64,000 bases of DNA from Cranoglanis bouderius. Its lineage: Eukaryota; Chordata; Actinopteri; Siluriformes; Cranoglanididae. The stretch spans positions 18,390,069 through 18,454,068 of the forward strand of contig CM042552.1 of the NCBI GenBank assembly GCA_023630585.1, written 5' to 3'. Below are positions 8,970-20,870 of this stretch, piece by piece (the first letter of the stretch is position 1; every line of letters starts with the position of its first letter). A program made the position numbers and the translations under genes. Below the pieces are notes generated by a model. It made no database searches, was not told the origin of the DNA, and was given only the letters and a program-made list of their open reading frames with translations.

Positions 8970-11571
8970 GCTTTTAGTATCGTTTTAAAGTTTATAACAC
9001 TGTTTTAGTCCAGATTTTGTTTCATACTATTTTACATTTATGCAATGAGCGCTTCACCTTGAAGGTCAGGTTTTGGCCATCTCAAGCACCATGCTCTGTC
9101 AGTCTCCTTCGCTGCACCCTGTAAAAGGGAAGGAGCCTGAGGCGCTGTATTTGGGCAGCAGCCAGACTCTCTTGTCTTTCTCACGCTGAAATGTCAGATG
9201 ATGGAGAACCATGGCCTCGCTCCAAATATTTTAATAACTCTGTTTAGATCCCATCGTGGCTGGAGACACGTATAAATTACAGCTTGGAAAAAAGGGAGGA
9301 AAAAAAAAAAAACAAGGCTGGGAACACCACACACACCCATTACACACAGCTCACTGAAGGCTGTGTTCCTTGTTTTTGTGAAACGGTCTGATAAATCTGA
9401 CAAGGCCGAAGTGATTCATCACGGATACGCCACTTTCACAGGCGTGTTTCCTTAAACGGACTTAATGTTTAGGTGGATATTGATTTTTATAGCCACGTGT
9501 GTTGCGTCCATAGCAGATGTACGAGATTGTCAGAGCACTAACTAGCAGCAATTAGGATTCATTAGACAACACGTAGTAAAAATACGCATTGCCTTAGGTT
9601 TCTTTTTTCAATTGAGTAATACATTCAACATTACAACAGTACAATAAGTGAAACTTAATAAAGACACAGTGTTTGTGTGACCCATTTCGACTCTTAGCAG
9701 CATATAATGGGTAATGAATCAAAAGCTGTACATTAGAATGTAACGAAATGAACCATGACTAAGCTTTTCACTGGAGGAAGTATGGGCTTGATTGTTTAAA
9801 TGTTTATTACACGTCACGTAATATACGCGGCATTTTATGACAAATAGCCTACTTTATTACGCAGTCTGTTCAATACACAGACATATTTAATAGAGAGCCT
9901 CTTATCGAGCAATATGATACGCAGTATAGCTACAACCACCTAATATAGTGTAGTTTGAGAGAATGAGAAACGGACACAATGCCTAATGGGCCGTATTCAG
10001 AGTTGAGTTAAGAGAACGTAGTATTATATTAACTACTAATAATTATTAGTAAATTGTATAAGATATACGTCCAAACTGAACCAAAAAGCAACATAACAAA
10101 TAAAAAGAGACATGCAAAACAAATCAAAAAACACTTCAAATAACAACAAAATTTGTCAGTGATTGTTTTTATTTCACCTCTAGAGGCCGCTCTCGTACTG
10201 TATGATGACAGCGGACCCTTCTCAGCCGCTCCCGCAACAGACGCAACCAGGAAAAACTATCTGTATGGATTTTTGTCAGTATCTGATAATTCCAGCAATC
10301 GGTTATCAGTGCAGATTAATCTGCAGAACCGATCAATCGGTTGACCCCTATTACATACACTCGGAAAAACTACGGGATGCCATTTAAAGCCAAATACGTT
10401 AATATGACACTATTAATTATCTAATGGTCTCATCTCTTTAAAGTTTACAGAGGACGTCAGAGGACACAGCACCTTGATCTGAGACATTGCTTATCTCAAG
10501 GAGAGAACTTATTTATGGTTAACTCATTAATTATGAATAAACTTGGTGAGCTGTAAGTGTATCAGATGAGTGCTCAGTCAGCTTATCCTTCAAATTGTCT
10601 GCTTGTTTTCTTTACAGTAGAGCTCATCATGTTAACAAAAGCACTGGCATTATTTTATTAATTCACCAACTCAAACATGCGCAGATGCCTGCGGAAACCT
10701 GAAAAAATATCAACCCTAACAACGTTTCTGACCCCCACCTCCATCCTCTCACTGCTCTTTACAGTTTTTCTGTTGCATTTGTTCTACCTCACACCACTCA
10801 CTCTCACTTCTTCTTGGACTTCTGACTTTTTGTAAACTTCAAACCGTTTCAGGTTAAAGTGTGAAACTTTCCCAGGGAAACACACTGACGCAACGTTGGA
10901 CGATTTCATTTACAACTGACAGCTGCTGATGTCATAACTGGCGTCACAGCAGCCAACCAATCAGCAGCTTCACTTCAACTCGTGCTCAGGGGAACTCGCA
11001 CTCAGTGCAATCTCATTAGCCTTTTTTTTCCTCCAATTTCTTTTAATGGTTGTCTGTTTTTGCTTCACGCTTCAAAAAATTTAGAAGCCTTAAGGGTTCT
11101 TCAGTTGTCCCTCTCAGGGAATGCTTAAAGGTTCTGTGTAGAAACCGAGTTTGAAAGGGTTCGAAGTAAAACCATTTTAAAGAGCCTTAATTGTCAAATG
11201 AAACCCTGAAGAATGTTTTTATTCTTTTTTTTTTATATATTCATCGATTTACAGTATACATCTGTTTGGTCCAGACAGACACACACCAGGTGGTGAAGCA
11301 CAAACACACACCACTTTAACCGCACATGTTTAAATATTCGACTTGTAAATATTTAAGGAAAACTGGGGGGGACACACACTTCACACAGAAGTTAAAAGTG
11401 TGTGAAGATAAACACAGGACATCTCCTGGTCTGCTTTCGCTTCCTTCTTTTGCACACTCTATTTCATCTATATTGGATGTAGGGTGTGAGTGCCCCCCTC
11501 CCCCATCCCTCCGCTTTAATTAAATATCAGAGAGACTCATTTCACGCCACATTCTCACTGCTGCTGAGTGT

Positions 11572-11576
<5 letters not shown>
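8970..11576. other. Intergenic DNA without a recognised gene
   Basis: Mostly unique-looking AT-rich DNA. At 10150-10360 a stretch (TCTAGAGGCCGCTCTCGTAC ... ATCGGTTGACCCCTA) looks like part of a dispersed fish repeat I cannot name. At 10925-11010 a ~90-bp segment recurs near 62430-62515. Confidence 0.4.
10925..11010 (+). repeat. Short dispersed unit, copy 1 (GATGTCATAA...ACCAATCAGCAGC)
   Basis: GATGTCATAAC, CCAACCAATCAGCAGCTTCA and CTCGTGCTCAGGGGAACTC recur with the same order and spacing at 62430-62515. It includes a CCAAT-box-like ACCAATCAG and a CRE-like TGACGTC-related core. Confidence 0.6.

Positions 11577-11608
<32 letters not shown>
11577..11608. repeat. (CA)n microsatellite
   Basis: About 15 CA units. 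Confidence 0.9.
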
Positions 11609-11609
<1 letters not shown>

Positions 11610-11813
11610 TGAGAAAGGCTCTGGGTGTTTACTTTAAGCAGCTTGTGTGTGTGTTCCTGTCCCACCATGAACCGAGTTTGATTTAAAATATTTCCCTCTG
11701 TAGGGTGCACTACTTAGCAGTGTTATTAGTTAAGTCAAGGGTGCATAGATCTAGAGGTGCGGACTGTAGAGTCGGAGTTGAATCCCTGGTTAGGGTTCTT
11801 GGATCTCAAGGCC

Positions 11814-12138
11814 ACCAGTGGTCACCAACCCTCTTCCTTGAGATCTACCTTCCTGCAGGTTTCAACTCCGACCATCATCGAACACACCGGTTACATTTAT
11901 GCCATTTATACAACTGAGCAGTTGAGGGTTAAGGGCCTTGCTCAAGGGCCCACAGTGGCAGCTCAGCAGTGCTGGGGTTTGAACTCATGACCTTCTGATC
12001 AGTAGTCCAATGTCTTAACCACTGAGCTACCACTACCACACATTTATTTTAGATGGTCAGGTGGGCACCATTATATTTGGAGCTAAAGTCTTCAGGAAGG
12101 TAGATCTCCAGGAACAGGGTTGGGCTTGATGACCACTG
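11814..12138. mobile_element. Palindromic MITE-like repeat split by a SINE
   Basis: The left arm (11814-11871: CAGTGGTCACCAACCC...GATCTACCTTCCTGCAG) and right arm (12077-12138: CAGGAAGGTAGATCTCCAGG...GATGACCACTG) are inverted copies. The middle is occupied by a tRNA-derived SINE. Confidence 0.75.
11889..12042 (-). mobile_element. tRNA-derived SINE, same family as 8115-8307
   Basis: In reverse complement GTGGTAGCTCAGTGGTTAAG is an A-box region and ATGAGTTCAAACCCC the B box, with the TGAGCAAGGCCCTTAACCCT body. The tail module is shortened compared with the 8.1-kb copy. Confidence 0.85.
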
Positions 12139-12639
12139 CTCTAGAGGCTGATGCTGAGTCCACAGTTCCAATCTCTTCTGTAGGGTCCGAATCCAAAATT
12201 CCTCTAGGGTCCTAGATGAGTCCTATCTCTTGAGACATCTCTCAGCAACTCAGTCACACGATTTCAACCAGTTTTTGCTTCCAGAACCCAGTTCATTCCG
12301 AGCCCTTGAACAAATATGCCGTTATTGTCATGCCTCGAATGTTCAGGATTTTATATCATTACTACTTATTATATTTATTGGCTGTAGCCCGCAGGCTACT
12401 ATTTAAAACAGGCCTGGGGTGAAAAATCCCACAAAACGTTCAGAAAGACCCTCAGGAAGAATTCTCACACACCTGAATACAATTGTATAACAGATGAATG
12501 TAATAGTCTCCCACCTTTAAAAAGGTGCCCAAAGAGTTATAAGAATTACTACTACTACTAATAATAATAATAATGACAAGCCTTTAAAAATGTGGTAAGA
12601 AATAAACTTATGTACAAGGCCAACATTTGTGAAAACTTC

Positions 12640-12641
12640 TA

Positions 12642-12678
<37 letters not shown>

Positions 12679-12679
12679 C
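12640..12679. repeat. (TG)n(AG)n microsatellite
   Basis: A TG run passing directly into an AG run. Confidence 0.9.
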
Positions 12680-12719
12680 GCTCTGTGTGCATGACACTGT
12701 TTTTATTAGAGTTCATGCT

Positions 12720-13290
12720 CCACTATGACACCCTGTTATCAGGCTGTAGAATGCATCATGTTCTCGGTGGAGCTGGATGTGTAATTGCAAAGCGCCGCTC
12801 TGTAATTTGTCCTAATGATTATTTACGATTTGCAGAGTAATCACGCCCAACTCGTGCATAATATCATTCTGATTTAATTGCCCTCTGTGGGAAATTCCTG
12901 TTTTTTTTTTTGTTTTTTTTTTCTCTCCCCCTTTCCATTCCGCACTTCATTATTTTGTGTTGGTGCAGAAATGAAATGAGCCGCTGTATTCGTGCGCTAA
13001 TTTGAATATTAATCAGCCGTACTCCCCCCCCCGTGCGGTCGCTTAATCTGGGGATCGAAAATATCGGCACGTTGTCGGACGAAACGTTGAACGAGAACGC
13101 GCGCCAAAGCAAAAGCTGCTAATAAAAAGGCTAATGAGAGGTTAATGCCAAAAAAGGAACACGGGAACCTTGATTCATTATGCGAATGTGATTTGAGGTG
13201 ATATGCTAATGAGCGCATGCAGGCTTTCTGCAGCCTCTTTCCGCATCTTCGGCTCGATGCGGCGCTTAGCTTTAAAACAGTACTGCCTTC
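12720..13290. other. Candidate conserved non-coding block
   Basis: Balanced, non-repetitive DNA with dense homeodomain- and POU-like cores (CCTAATGATTATTTACG, TTTGAATATTAATCAG, GATATGCTAATGAGCGCATG, TTCATTATGCGAATG). No codon-like structure. The appearance fits a developmental enhancer; conservation cannot be tested here. Confidence 0.35.
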
Positions 13291-13589
13291 AATTCCAGTA
13301 CGTTTTGTAATTAGACACACATAATAAAGGTATTAAGTATAGCTACCTAGTGTTTACAGAGGGATTGTAATTATATTAGCTAAAATACAGCTAGCATAAA
13401 AGCAGGTATTAAAATGGCTAGCAAGGCTATCAACTAGCTAAATAAATCAAGGCAGCTTGTTTTCAAAACTGCACTTAGCTAGTCTTACACTGAGGACTTG
13501 TCCTTGAAGCAGCTAAATAAGTCTAGTTAAATAGCTTGCTAGCTTGTTATAAATAGCTTGATAGCAATTGCCATGCTATGAAATGTCAG

Positions 13590-13970
13590 CCTCCGTGTCT
13601 TTCGCCTAAATAACGCTGATTAAACAAACAGACCCGAAGCGACGATTGAAGTTTGTCGAAACACGGACGCTACAACAGAAGCGGCATGAGATCCGTTTTA
13701 TCTCGTCTTTTTTTCCCCTCCTTGTCTGTTATTTCATCGGCGTGTTGTTGACATGGAGCTCAGCGTGCGATCGCACGTCTCCCCAACCCGTTCGTCTTTA
13801 ATTGTTTTTCCTCTCGCGAGCATGACTCGGGCAGCTGTGTTTCAATCCGAAACTGCCTGAAGATCAATTCTGTGGCGCGGAATAAATATCCCACCCTCGC
13901 TTTTTTTCCACAGCATGCCTTCAAAAATGGCTGTCAGGAGCTCCAAGGCAAAGAGGAGGGATCAATAGTG
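13590..13970. other. Candidate conserved non-coding block
   Basis: CpG-containing unique DNA (GTGCGATCGCACG, TAACGCTGATTAAACA, TTGTGGCGCGGAATAAAT style motifs) between TAGCTA-rich sequence and a SINE. No gene recognised. Status as regulatory DNA is a guess from composition. Confidence 0.3.
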
Positions 13971-14125
13971 CTAACTGAATCAAACACACACACCAAGCTT
14001 TTCTGTTTTCAGCATCATGCTGAAAAGTGTAACCGATGTTAGTGTGACGTAAACAGGCTAAAACAAAAGAGCATTATAGTAAACTAGCTAAAACATGAAC
14101 TAGCATTGTAGTTAATATACTAACA

Positions 14126-14672
14126 CACAAATAATAATAATTTGTTACATTTATATAGCACTTTTCTAGACACTCAAAGCGCTTTACATAGTACAGGGGG
14201 GAAAATCTCCTCAACCACCACCAGGATGATGAGACAGCAGCTATAGTGCACCAGAACACCACACACCAGCTATTGGTGGAGAGGAGGGTGATGTAGCCAG
14301 TTCAGGGATGGAGATTATTAGGGGGCCATGATAGATAAGGGACAATTTCACCAAGACACAAGGGTTATATCCCTACTCTTTACGAGAAGTGTCCTGGGAT
14401 TTTTAATGACCACAGAGTGTCAGGACCTCGGTTTAACGTCTCATCTGAAAGACGGTGCTCTTTTTACAGTATAGCGTCCCAGTCACTATACTGGGGCATT
14501 AGGACCCACACAGACCACAGGGAGAGCATCACCTGCTGGCCTCCCTAATACCACTTCCAGCAGCAACCTTAGTTTTCCCCAGGAGGTCTCCCATCCAGGT
14601 ACTGGCCAGGCTCAACCCTGCTTAGATTCAGTGGGAACCCAGGCGAGAACTGCAGGGTGATATGGCTATAAT
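14126..14672 (-). mobile_element. 5S-rRNA-derived SINE (SINE3-like)
   Basis: In reverse complement it begins with 5S-like sequence: CATATCACCCTG, CTAAGCAGGGTTGAGCCTGG and TACCTGGATGGGAGACC, covering the 5S internal promoter boxes. A ~400-bp body follows, with the 3' end TGTAAAGCGCTTTGAGTGTC and a tail of ATT units. This is the layout of SINE3 elements first described in zebrafish. The 5S head is diverged, so it is not an rRNA gene. A target duplication is blurred by the ATAATAATT repeats at both ends. Confidence 0.88.
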
Positions 14673-15689
14673 AATTAGCATTATAGTGAACAAGCCAACA
14701 CGAACTAGCACTATATTGGGAAAAACAGGATAACCATGAATTAGCATTATACTGTAATAACAGATGTTTAGATGTAGGCAGCCTTCTTCTGAATGTAAAG
14801 TTATTCGAACGTGTCCATTATAACAACGCTGTGATATATGTTTTTTTAATTTCCCAAGGTGGCCATCAACAAGATGACAAAAGAAATCCAAACATCCTGT
14901 ACGGGCTGCAATAAATCACCTCGAACTCTCCACAGCCAAGGAATGTGCAGAATCCTCTCGAGTAAAAACAGCGTCGAGGAAAAACATGCTTAATATTTCA
15001 TGCTTTAGTGTTTGTTGGCTGAAAGAATTCGACATCTGGCAACCGAGATGGGAAACTATGTAGCGGATATTAAGAGCAAGGCTCCGTCCTAAATAAACAC
15101 CCTGCTAGTGGACTGGATTAGTTAGGAATTCCTACTGCAGCTCAAATGCTCCTGGCTTGTTAGTGTTGCTCCAAGTCTGCTCATTTAATGGCTCCGTCCC
15201 AAATTCATATCTAGTATCTTAGTAGAATGTTTTGAATTTTAAGGCTGTGTTCTGAATTGAATTTTTAAGGCTTCGTTTGTATCTTCATCATGACTTTTGT
15301 TTTTCTTTCTCCCCTGTGTTTTCCAGTGAGTGAACAGAAGCCTGGTTTAAACCAACACCGTGGCTCACACACACAAGCTGCTGGACGCACACTTCAGGCT
15401 TCGGGCTGCAGGAACACACACGGTGCCGTGTCGCTTCTCAGTGCAGTGTACACACTGCTAACGTTATGGAGGTAACACCCGAACACACGCCGGCTCCTGA
15501 ACCTGGACGCAGTAAAGACTTTTCTTCCAAGGCGCTTTTTTAATTCTCTTTTTTTTTTTGGCACATTTTCACTGCTGATTCTGACACTTGCTCCATAAAC
15601 GCTACTCCTTTGTGTTAGGGGCCCTCTGGAGTCAACGAGGGTGAAAAAAGAACCCTGAGATGTTTTTGACATTCCCTTACAGACGAGGG

Positions 15690-15840
15690 CAGATTTAAAC
15701 TGTGTAGGTGATGATTAAGGGGGCGGGGCTATGCTCCTGAGGGAGGATGATTGACAGCTGGAGGGCACGCGACTGACCTGCAGCTTCTGACAGGGGTTTA
15801 ATGGAGGAAAAGGAAAACGGAGGAGAAAATACAGGGAGGA
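15690..15840 (-). repeat. Unidentified dispersed repeat, copy 2
   Basis: Reverse-complement match to 150-330: TGTGTAGGTGATGATTAAGG, GAGGGAGGATGATTGACAGC and GGAGGAAAAGGAAAACGGAG. The copies differ by small indels. Confidence 0.7.
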
Positions 15841-15999
15841 ACATGCAGAGTGTTCTGGATCACAGATTTAAACTGAATTAATCTGATTACTGCTGACTTC
15901 TAATATCTGAATATTCATTACTGTTATAATTAATATTCATAAGGAACAGGGCACAGCCCAATCAGTGTAGAGGATTTAAATTTACACACACATGATGGA

Positions 16000-16024
16000 T
16001 GGATGTGTGGATGGATGGATGGAC
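16000..16024. repeat. (ATGG)n microsatellite
   Basis: GGATGGATGGATGG tract next to a Tc1 insertion. Confidence 0.8.
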
Positions 16025-16039
16025 ATTCAGACAGACATA

Positions 16040-17358
16040 CAGTGCTGTGAAAAAGTATTTTTGTTTTTGTGTATATCTCATACTAAATAGTTTTAGATCT
16101 TCAAACGAAATACAACATAGAACAAAGGCAACCTGAGTAAATACACATTACAGTTTTTATTTATTTATTTTTTATTGAAGCAAAAAAAAGTTATCCAACA
16201 CCTATCACCCATGTGAAAAACTAAATGCCCCCTTAAACTTAAAATCTGGTTGTGCCACCTTTAGCAGTAATAACTGCAACCAAACACTTCCAATAACTGG
16301 AGATCAGTCTTTCACTTACTTCTAGGACTAAGATTTACTCCTATGCTTTGAATCATAGTCTTGCAGCATAATCCAGTTGCGCTTGAGTTTCAACTTACAG
16401 ACTGAAGACCAGACATTCTCCTTTAGGATTTTCTGGTAGAGAGCAGAATTCATGTTTCCCTCAATTATTGCAAGTTGCCCAGGCCCTGAACCTGAGCATC
16501 CCCATACCATCACACTTCCACCACCATGCTTGACCATAGGTATGATGTTGTTTTTCTGGAATTCTGGATTTGGTTTACGCCAGATGTAACGGGACCCCTG
16601 TCTTCCAAACAGTTCCACTTTCGACTCATCAGTCCACAGAACATTCTCCCAAAAGGTTTGAGGATCATCAGTGTGTGTTTTGGCAAAATTCAGACGAGTC
16701 TTAGTGATGATCTGGGTTAGCAGTGGTTTTCACCTCACCACTCTCCGATGGATGCCATTTTTGCCCAGTGTCTTTCTGATAGTGGAGTCATGAACAGTGA
16801 CCTTTACTGATGCAAGAGAGGCCTGTAGGTCCTTTGATGTTGTCCTTGGCTCTTTTGTGACTTCCTGTATGAGTAGTCGCTGTGCCACTTCTGGGAAGGT
16901 TCACTACTGTGCGGAGTCACAGAGCCTTTGAAACAGCTTTGTAACCTTCCCAGACTGATGTATTTCAATCATCATCTTCCTCCTCATCATTTCTGGAATT
17001 TCTTTGGCATGGGTAAGACCTTTTAACCGACTTCATGCTGTTGAAAAAGTTCTATTTAAGTGTTGATTTGATTGAACAGGGTTTGCAGTAATCAGACCTG
17101 GTTGTGTCTAATCCAACTGAACCCCATTATGAATACAGTTTCATAGATTTGGGGAATTAGTAACTACGGGGGCAAATACATTTTCACACAGCCCAGTTGG
17201 TATTGGATCACTTTTTTGCTTCAATAAATAACATTATCATTTAAAAACTGTATTTTGTGTTTACTCAGGTTGCCTTTGTTTTATCTTAGATTTTGTTTTA
17301 ACTTCTGAAACAATTTAGTATGAGAGACACAAAAACAGGAGAAATCAGGATGGGGGCA
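16040..17358 (-). mobile_element. Decayed Tc1-like transposon
   Basis: The left end begins CAGTGCTGTGAAAAAGTATT after TA at 16038-16039. The right terminal repeat (AAAAACTGTATTTTGTGTTT ... AGGATGGGGGCAAATA) lacks its last ~20 bp, where SINE sequence begins. The left repeat has lost an internal piece as well. Confidence 0.88.
16328..17030 (-). pseudogene. Tc1-like transposase relic lacking catalytic Glu
   Basis: The clearest part (16328-16618) reads VKHGGGSVMVWG and then LQDYDSKHRSKS, i.e. the region between the first and second catalytic residues. The C-terminal part with the expected ENLW motif is deleted. The N-terminal half (to about 17030) is recognisable only in broken frames. Confidence 0.85.
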
Positions 17359-17670
17359 AATAGTGAAAGTGACATGTGAAGGCCAATGTATGGTAACCCA
17401 TATTTGGAATTTGTCATTTGTCCTCTGCATTTAACCCATGAAGTTAGTGCACACACATTAGGAGTTGTGAGTAGTGAACACACACACTACAAACCGTGAA
17501 CACACCCGGAGCAGTGGGCAGCCATTTTTGCTGCGGCGCCCGGGGAGCAGTTGAGGGTTAAGGGCCTTGCTCACGGGCCCAACAGTGGCAGCTTGGCGGT
17601 ACTGGGATTTGAACTCACGACCTTCCGATCAGTAGCCAAACTTCTTAACCGCTGTGCTACCACCGCCCTA
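17359..17670 (-). mobile_element. tRNA-derived SINE, composite 3' part
   Basis: Reverse complement starts GGGCGGTGGTAGCACAGCGG, B box GTGAGTTCAAATCCC, then GAGCAAGGCCCTTAACCCTC. It continues into a different body (CCGCAGCAAAAATGGCTGCC ... ATGCAGAGGACAAATGAC, ending TTCACATGTCACTTTCAC). The head matches the 8.1- and 11.9-kb SINEs but the 3' half does not, so it looks like a chimeric subfamily. Confidence 0.8.
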
Positions 17671-17748
17671 CAGACAAGCAGAACAGGTAGACAGAATGAC
17701 GAATACAGAGCTTCCTGTATAAGCCCACCCACTCAGAACGTATTGTAC

Positions 17749-17856
17749 AAGATGGATAGATACAGATAGACAGACATATACAGTAGATGGATAGACAAAC
17801 AGACAGACATATAGATAGACAGACAGACAAATAGGTAGGTAGACAGACATATGCAG
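17749..17856. repeat. (AGAC/AGAT)n imperfect microsatellite
   Basis: Interrupted GATA/GACA units beside the next Tc1 left end. Confidence 0.8.
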
Positions 17857-17858
17857 TA

Positions 17859-18934
17859 CAGTGGTTATAAAAAGTCTACACACCCCTGTTGAAATTGCAG
17901 GTTTTTGTGATATAAACAATTAATACCAAAATAAATCATGTCAGATGTTTTTCCACCTTAAATGTGATTAGCAACCAACAAAAAATTTACAATAACCTGG
18001 TTGCATAAGTTTCTTTGTCGACTTGGATTTGTGCTTTGGCTTGTTATCGTGCTGGAAGGTGAAACTTTTCTCCATCTTCAGCCATCTAACAGAGACCTGC
18101 AGGGTTTGTGCCTGAATAGAGATTGGTATTTGGAGCTTTCAATGATGATTCCGTCGATCTTGACTACAGCCCCAACTCCAGCTAAGGAGAAGCAGCTCTA
18201 TAGCATGATGCTGCCACCACCATGCTTCAACACGGGTATGGTGATAAGCATATCTTATAGAATTGTGCCCAAAAAGTTCTACCTTGGTCTCTTCAGACCA
18301 CAACCCCCCCCCCCACCCACTGACAGCTGCCCTACCCCATAGCCCAGACACGTGATGAATATGACAGATTGTTGTCACATGCAAGGGGAGTGACCAGAAC
18401 TTGCCAGATTTTCCTGCAGCTCCTTTAAGGTTGCTATAGGTCTCTTGTCAGCCTCCCTGATGTACAAGTTTTCTTCTTGTCCTTTCGTCAACTTAGGAGG
18501 GACGTCCTGTATTTGGTAATGCCCCATTTTCTTCACTTGTTGTTGACTGCATTGTTCAGTGTTCCATGGTACATCTGATGTTTTGGAAATTCTGTTTGTA
18601 CCCCTTTCCTGATCGATACCTTTCGACAATGAGATCCTGTAGATGCTTTGTAAGCTCTTTGTGGATCATGGCTTCAGAAGTCGGATGAAACCAAGAAGAT
18701 CTCAAGACAATCCTACAGAAACAGCTGATCTTTATTTGGGGCTAATCACTTCATTGGTGAGAGGTGTATGATGATTAGCAATTTGCACATAAGTTGGGAT
18801 GGGATTTGTTCTTTCTGAGCTCAGTCACATGGCACATTATAAAAGTGTGTGTGTGCACACTTATGCAGCCAGGTCCCCCCCCCAAAAAAAAAAACCCATT
18901 AATTTGTTTTTCCACTTCAATTAGTTGGTTGCTA

Positions 18935-18935
<1 letters not shown>
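17859..18935 (-). mobile_element. Decayed Tc1-like element with relic transposase
   Basis: The left end CAGTGGTTATAAAAAGTCTACAC follows TA at 17857-17858. In reverse complement 18000-18060 reads QHDNKPKHKSKSTKKL, the second catalytic Asp region, then jumps straight into the terminal repeat, so the Glu motif is deleted. VLKHGGGSIML is at about 18190-18230. An N-terminal DNA-binding relic is at 18400-18560 (PPKLTKGQEENLYIREADKR). The right end is eroded and replaced by a (TG)n(TA)n tract. Confidence 0.82.

Positions 18936-18936
<1 letters not shown>

Positions 18937-19000
<64 letters not shown>
18937..19000. repeat. (TG)n(TA)n microsatellite
   Basis: TG run continuing into ~24 TA units. Confidence 0.95.
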
Positions 19001-19002
<2 letters not shown>

Positions 19003-19539
19003 CTTTTGATAAAGGTTTATAAAGGTGTTAATATTGTGTTATAAAGATATTTAAAGTTAGATTTAAAGTGTTGGTACATGTCAGTGCAAACTAACCCCTT
19101 TAATATATAATACATGCATTTATATATGTAGATATCGACTATATTTTATTCTGTAATGACCATACGGCACACCTTTTTTAAAGTGGAACAGTGCAATATT
19201 ATCAATTTCATCATGATTTTTTTGGGGTTTTTTTTTTTTTTTTTTGTTAACTCTTGGTACTATGTACCAAAAAAAAAAAAAAAAAAAAGTATATTATTAC
19301 ACTTATTTTATTTGATGAATTTGTTTTAATAGCCTGTATGCTTAATATTTTTTACAGAGCACATTAACAAACTAAATCCAGTCTCTATCGCGTATTTATT
19401 TCGGGTTTATAATGAGACATTAAACTGATGTGTTGACCTCATTCTGTGTGTGTGTGTGTGTGTGTGCGCGTGCGCGTACATGTGCGTGCATGTGTGTGTA
19501 TATATGTGTCCTCCTGTACTGAGCTGATAACGATTCTGT
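19001..19539. other. AT-rich DNA with poly-T/poly-A pair
   Basis: No gene. A T-run (19228-19245) and an A-run (19269-19287) flank TTGGTACTATGTACCAA, so the segment can fold into an AT hairpin. A (TG)n tract is at 19447-19467. Confidence 0.5.
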
Positions 19540-20870
19540 GTAATAACACAACTCATTAATCCCATGAGCGATAGCCTTAAATTAGCCAGTTATCCACATA
19601 AGCCTATTAGCATGAAACAATTTTTTTTTTTTTTTTGCCACCCACATGGAATTTCTAAATACGTCCTCATATTAAATGAGTCCATTAAACGTGTAAAACA
19701 CATTGTTTGTCCCAGAAGTTTTGATATCTGTGTCAGTCAGTAATGAAGCCTGGGAAGATGGTGCTAATTAAGTATGTGAGGGTCGCCAGACATGTTTATT
19801 CTGAGCGATAATAATATTATTATTATTATTACTACTAATAATAATAATAATAGTAATAATAATAACAGGAATCAGTTAAACCCAGGAGGAACAGCCTTAA
19901 ACTAGCTGGTTATTTTTTTTTTTTAATGCAAGGCTTAATGCATTTTTAAAGACTCTATAAAACGTGTAAAACACTGTCTCTCAGAAACGTAATATCTGAG
20001 GAAGAAACCGTAGGAAAACGATGTTAATTAAGAGTATATGGATCGCTAACAGTGCAGACAAAGCCACAATATAAAACGCTTTTGTTTGTATGTGTGCTAT
20101 TATTCTCTTAATGACGATAATACAAATCAATTAAACTCGTAATGAATTAGCGAGATAGCGCCGTAAGCCTGTTAGCAACGCGTTATTGTTTACCCAGAAT
20201 GCTTTTTGTTTTTTTAATTTTTGTCCCCACTAAACGCATCCTCTGCGCCTATAATGGAAGCTGAACAGATTAAACGAGTCCATTAAACATGGGGAAGCAC
20301 TGTCTTTGTGATTTCCGCCAGTAAGCAAGTGAATGGCGGGAAAATTATGCTAATGACATGCTAATTAAAACTGTATGAGGTGCGCTAACATTGCTAACGA
20401 AGCCCTGAGAATGTGAAGAAAAAAAACAACAACAAAAGTTTCATTTTGAAAGTTACAGATAACATTTCTAAACCCATCATCACCCTACGAGATAAAATAA
20501 GTTCATTAAATGTGTGAAACAATAATATGTTTACCTCAGAAATGCTTTCGCTTGGCGGGGGCTGGGGGTGATGCTAATTAAACGTGCACGAGGCTCGCTA
20601 ACAATGCTAATGAAGTGCTCAGGAAGTTGAAACTGTTTTTTTACGTGTAAGCACTACGAAAAATTACACACAATTAATGAATATTAAACTTCCTGCCTAA
20701 TTTAAAGCTTGTTGCCTCGAAAAAATATTCACCTCAAAATCTTATTAGCATGTTGTTCGTTTTTTTTTTTTCTGAACACTTTGATTAAATGAGTCTATTA
20801 AGGACATTTTCCCTCAGAAATAGTATTACGTTTGTATGACATTGCTAATAATGCTAACAAGGCTGACGGA
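19540..20870. repeat. Degenerate ~230-320-bp tandem repeat, about five units
   Basis: Each unit has, in order, a CATTAAACGTGTAAAACAC-like box (near 19683, 19956, 20282, 20505, 20795), a CTCAGAAA/CCAGAA box, a GATGCTAATTAA-like box and a CGCTAACAATGCTAACGAAGC box. Spacing varies. Units are diverged but the boxes are plain. The array is rich in TAAT cores. Confidence 0.7.

Noticed and set aside
10153..10387. Two overlapping ~60-residue frames as small genes
   Set aside because: No domain, no splice context; probably part of an unnamed dispersed repeat.
14560..14672. 5S rRNA gene
   Set aside because: The similarity is partial and diverged, and joined to a SINE body with a LINE-like tail.
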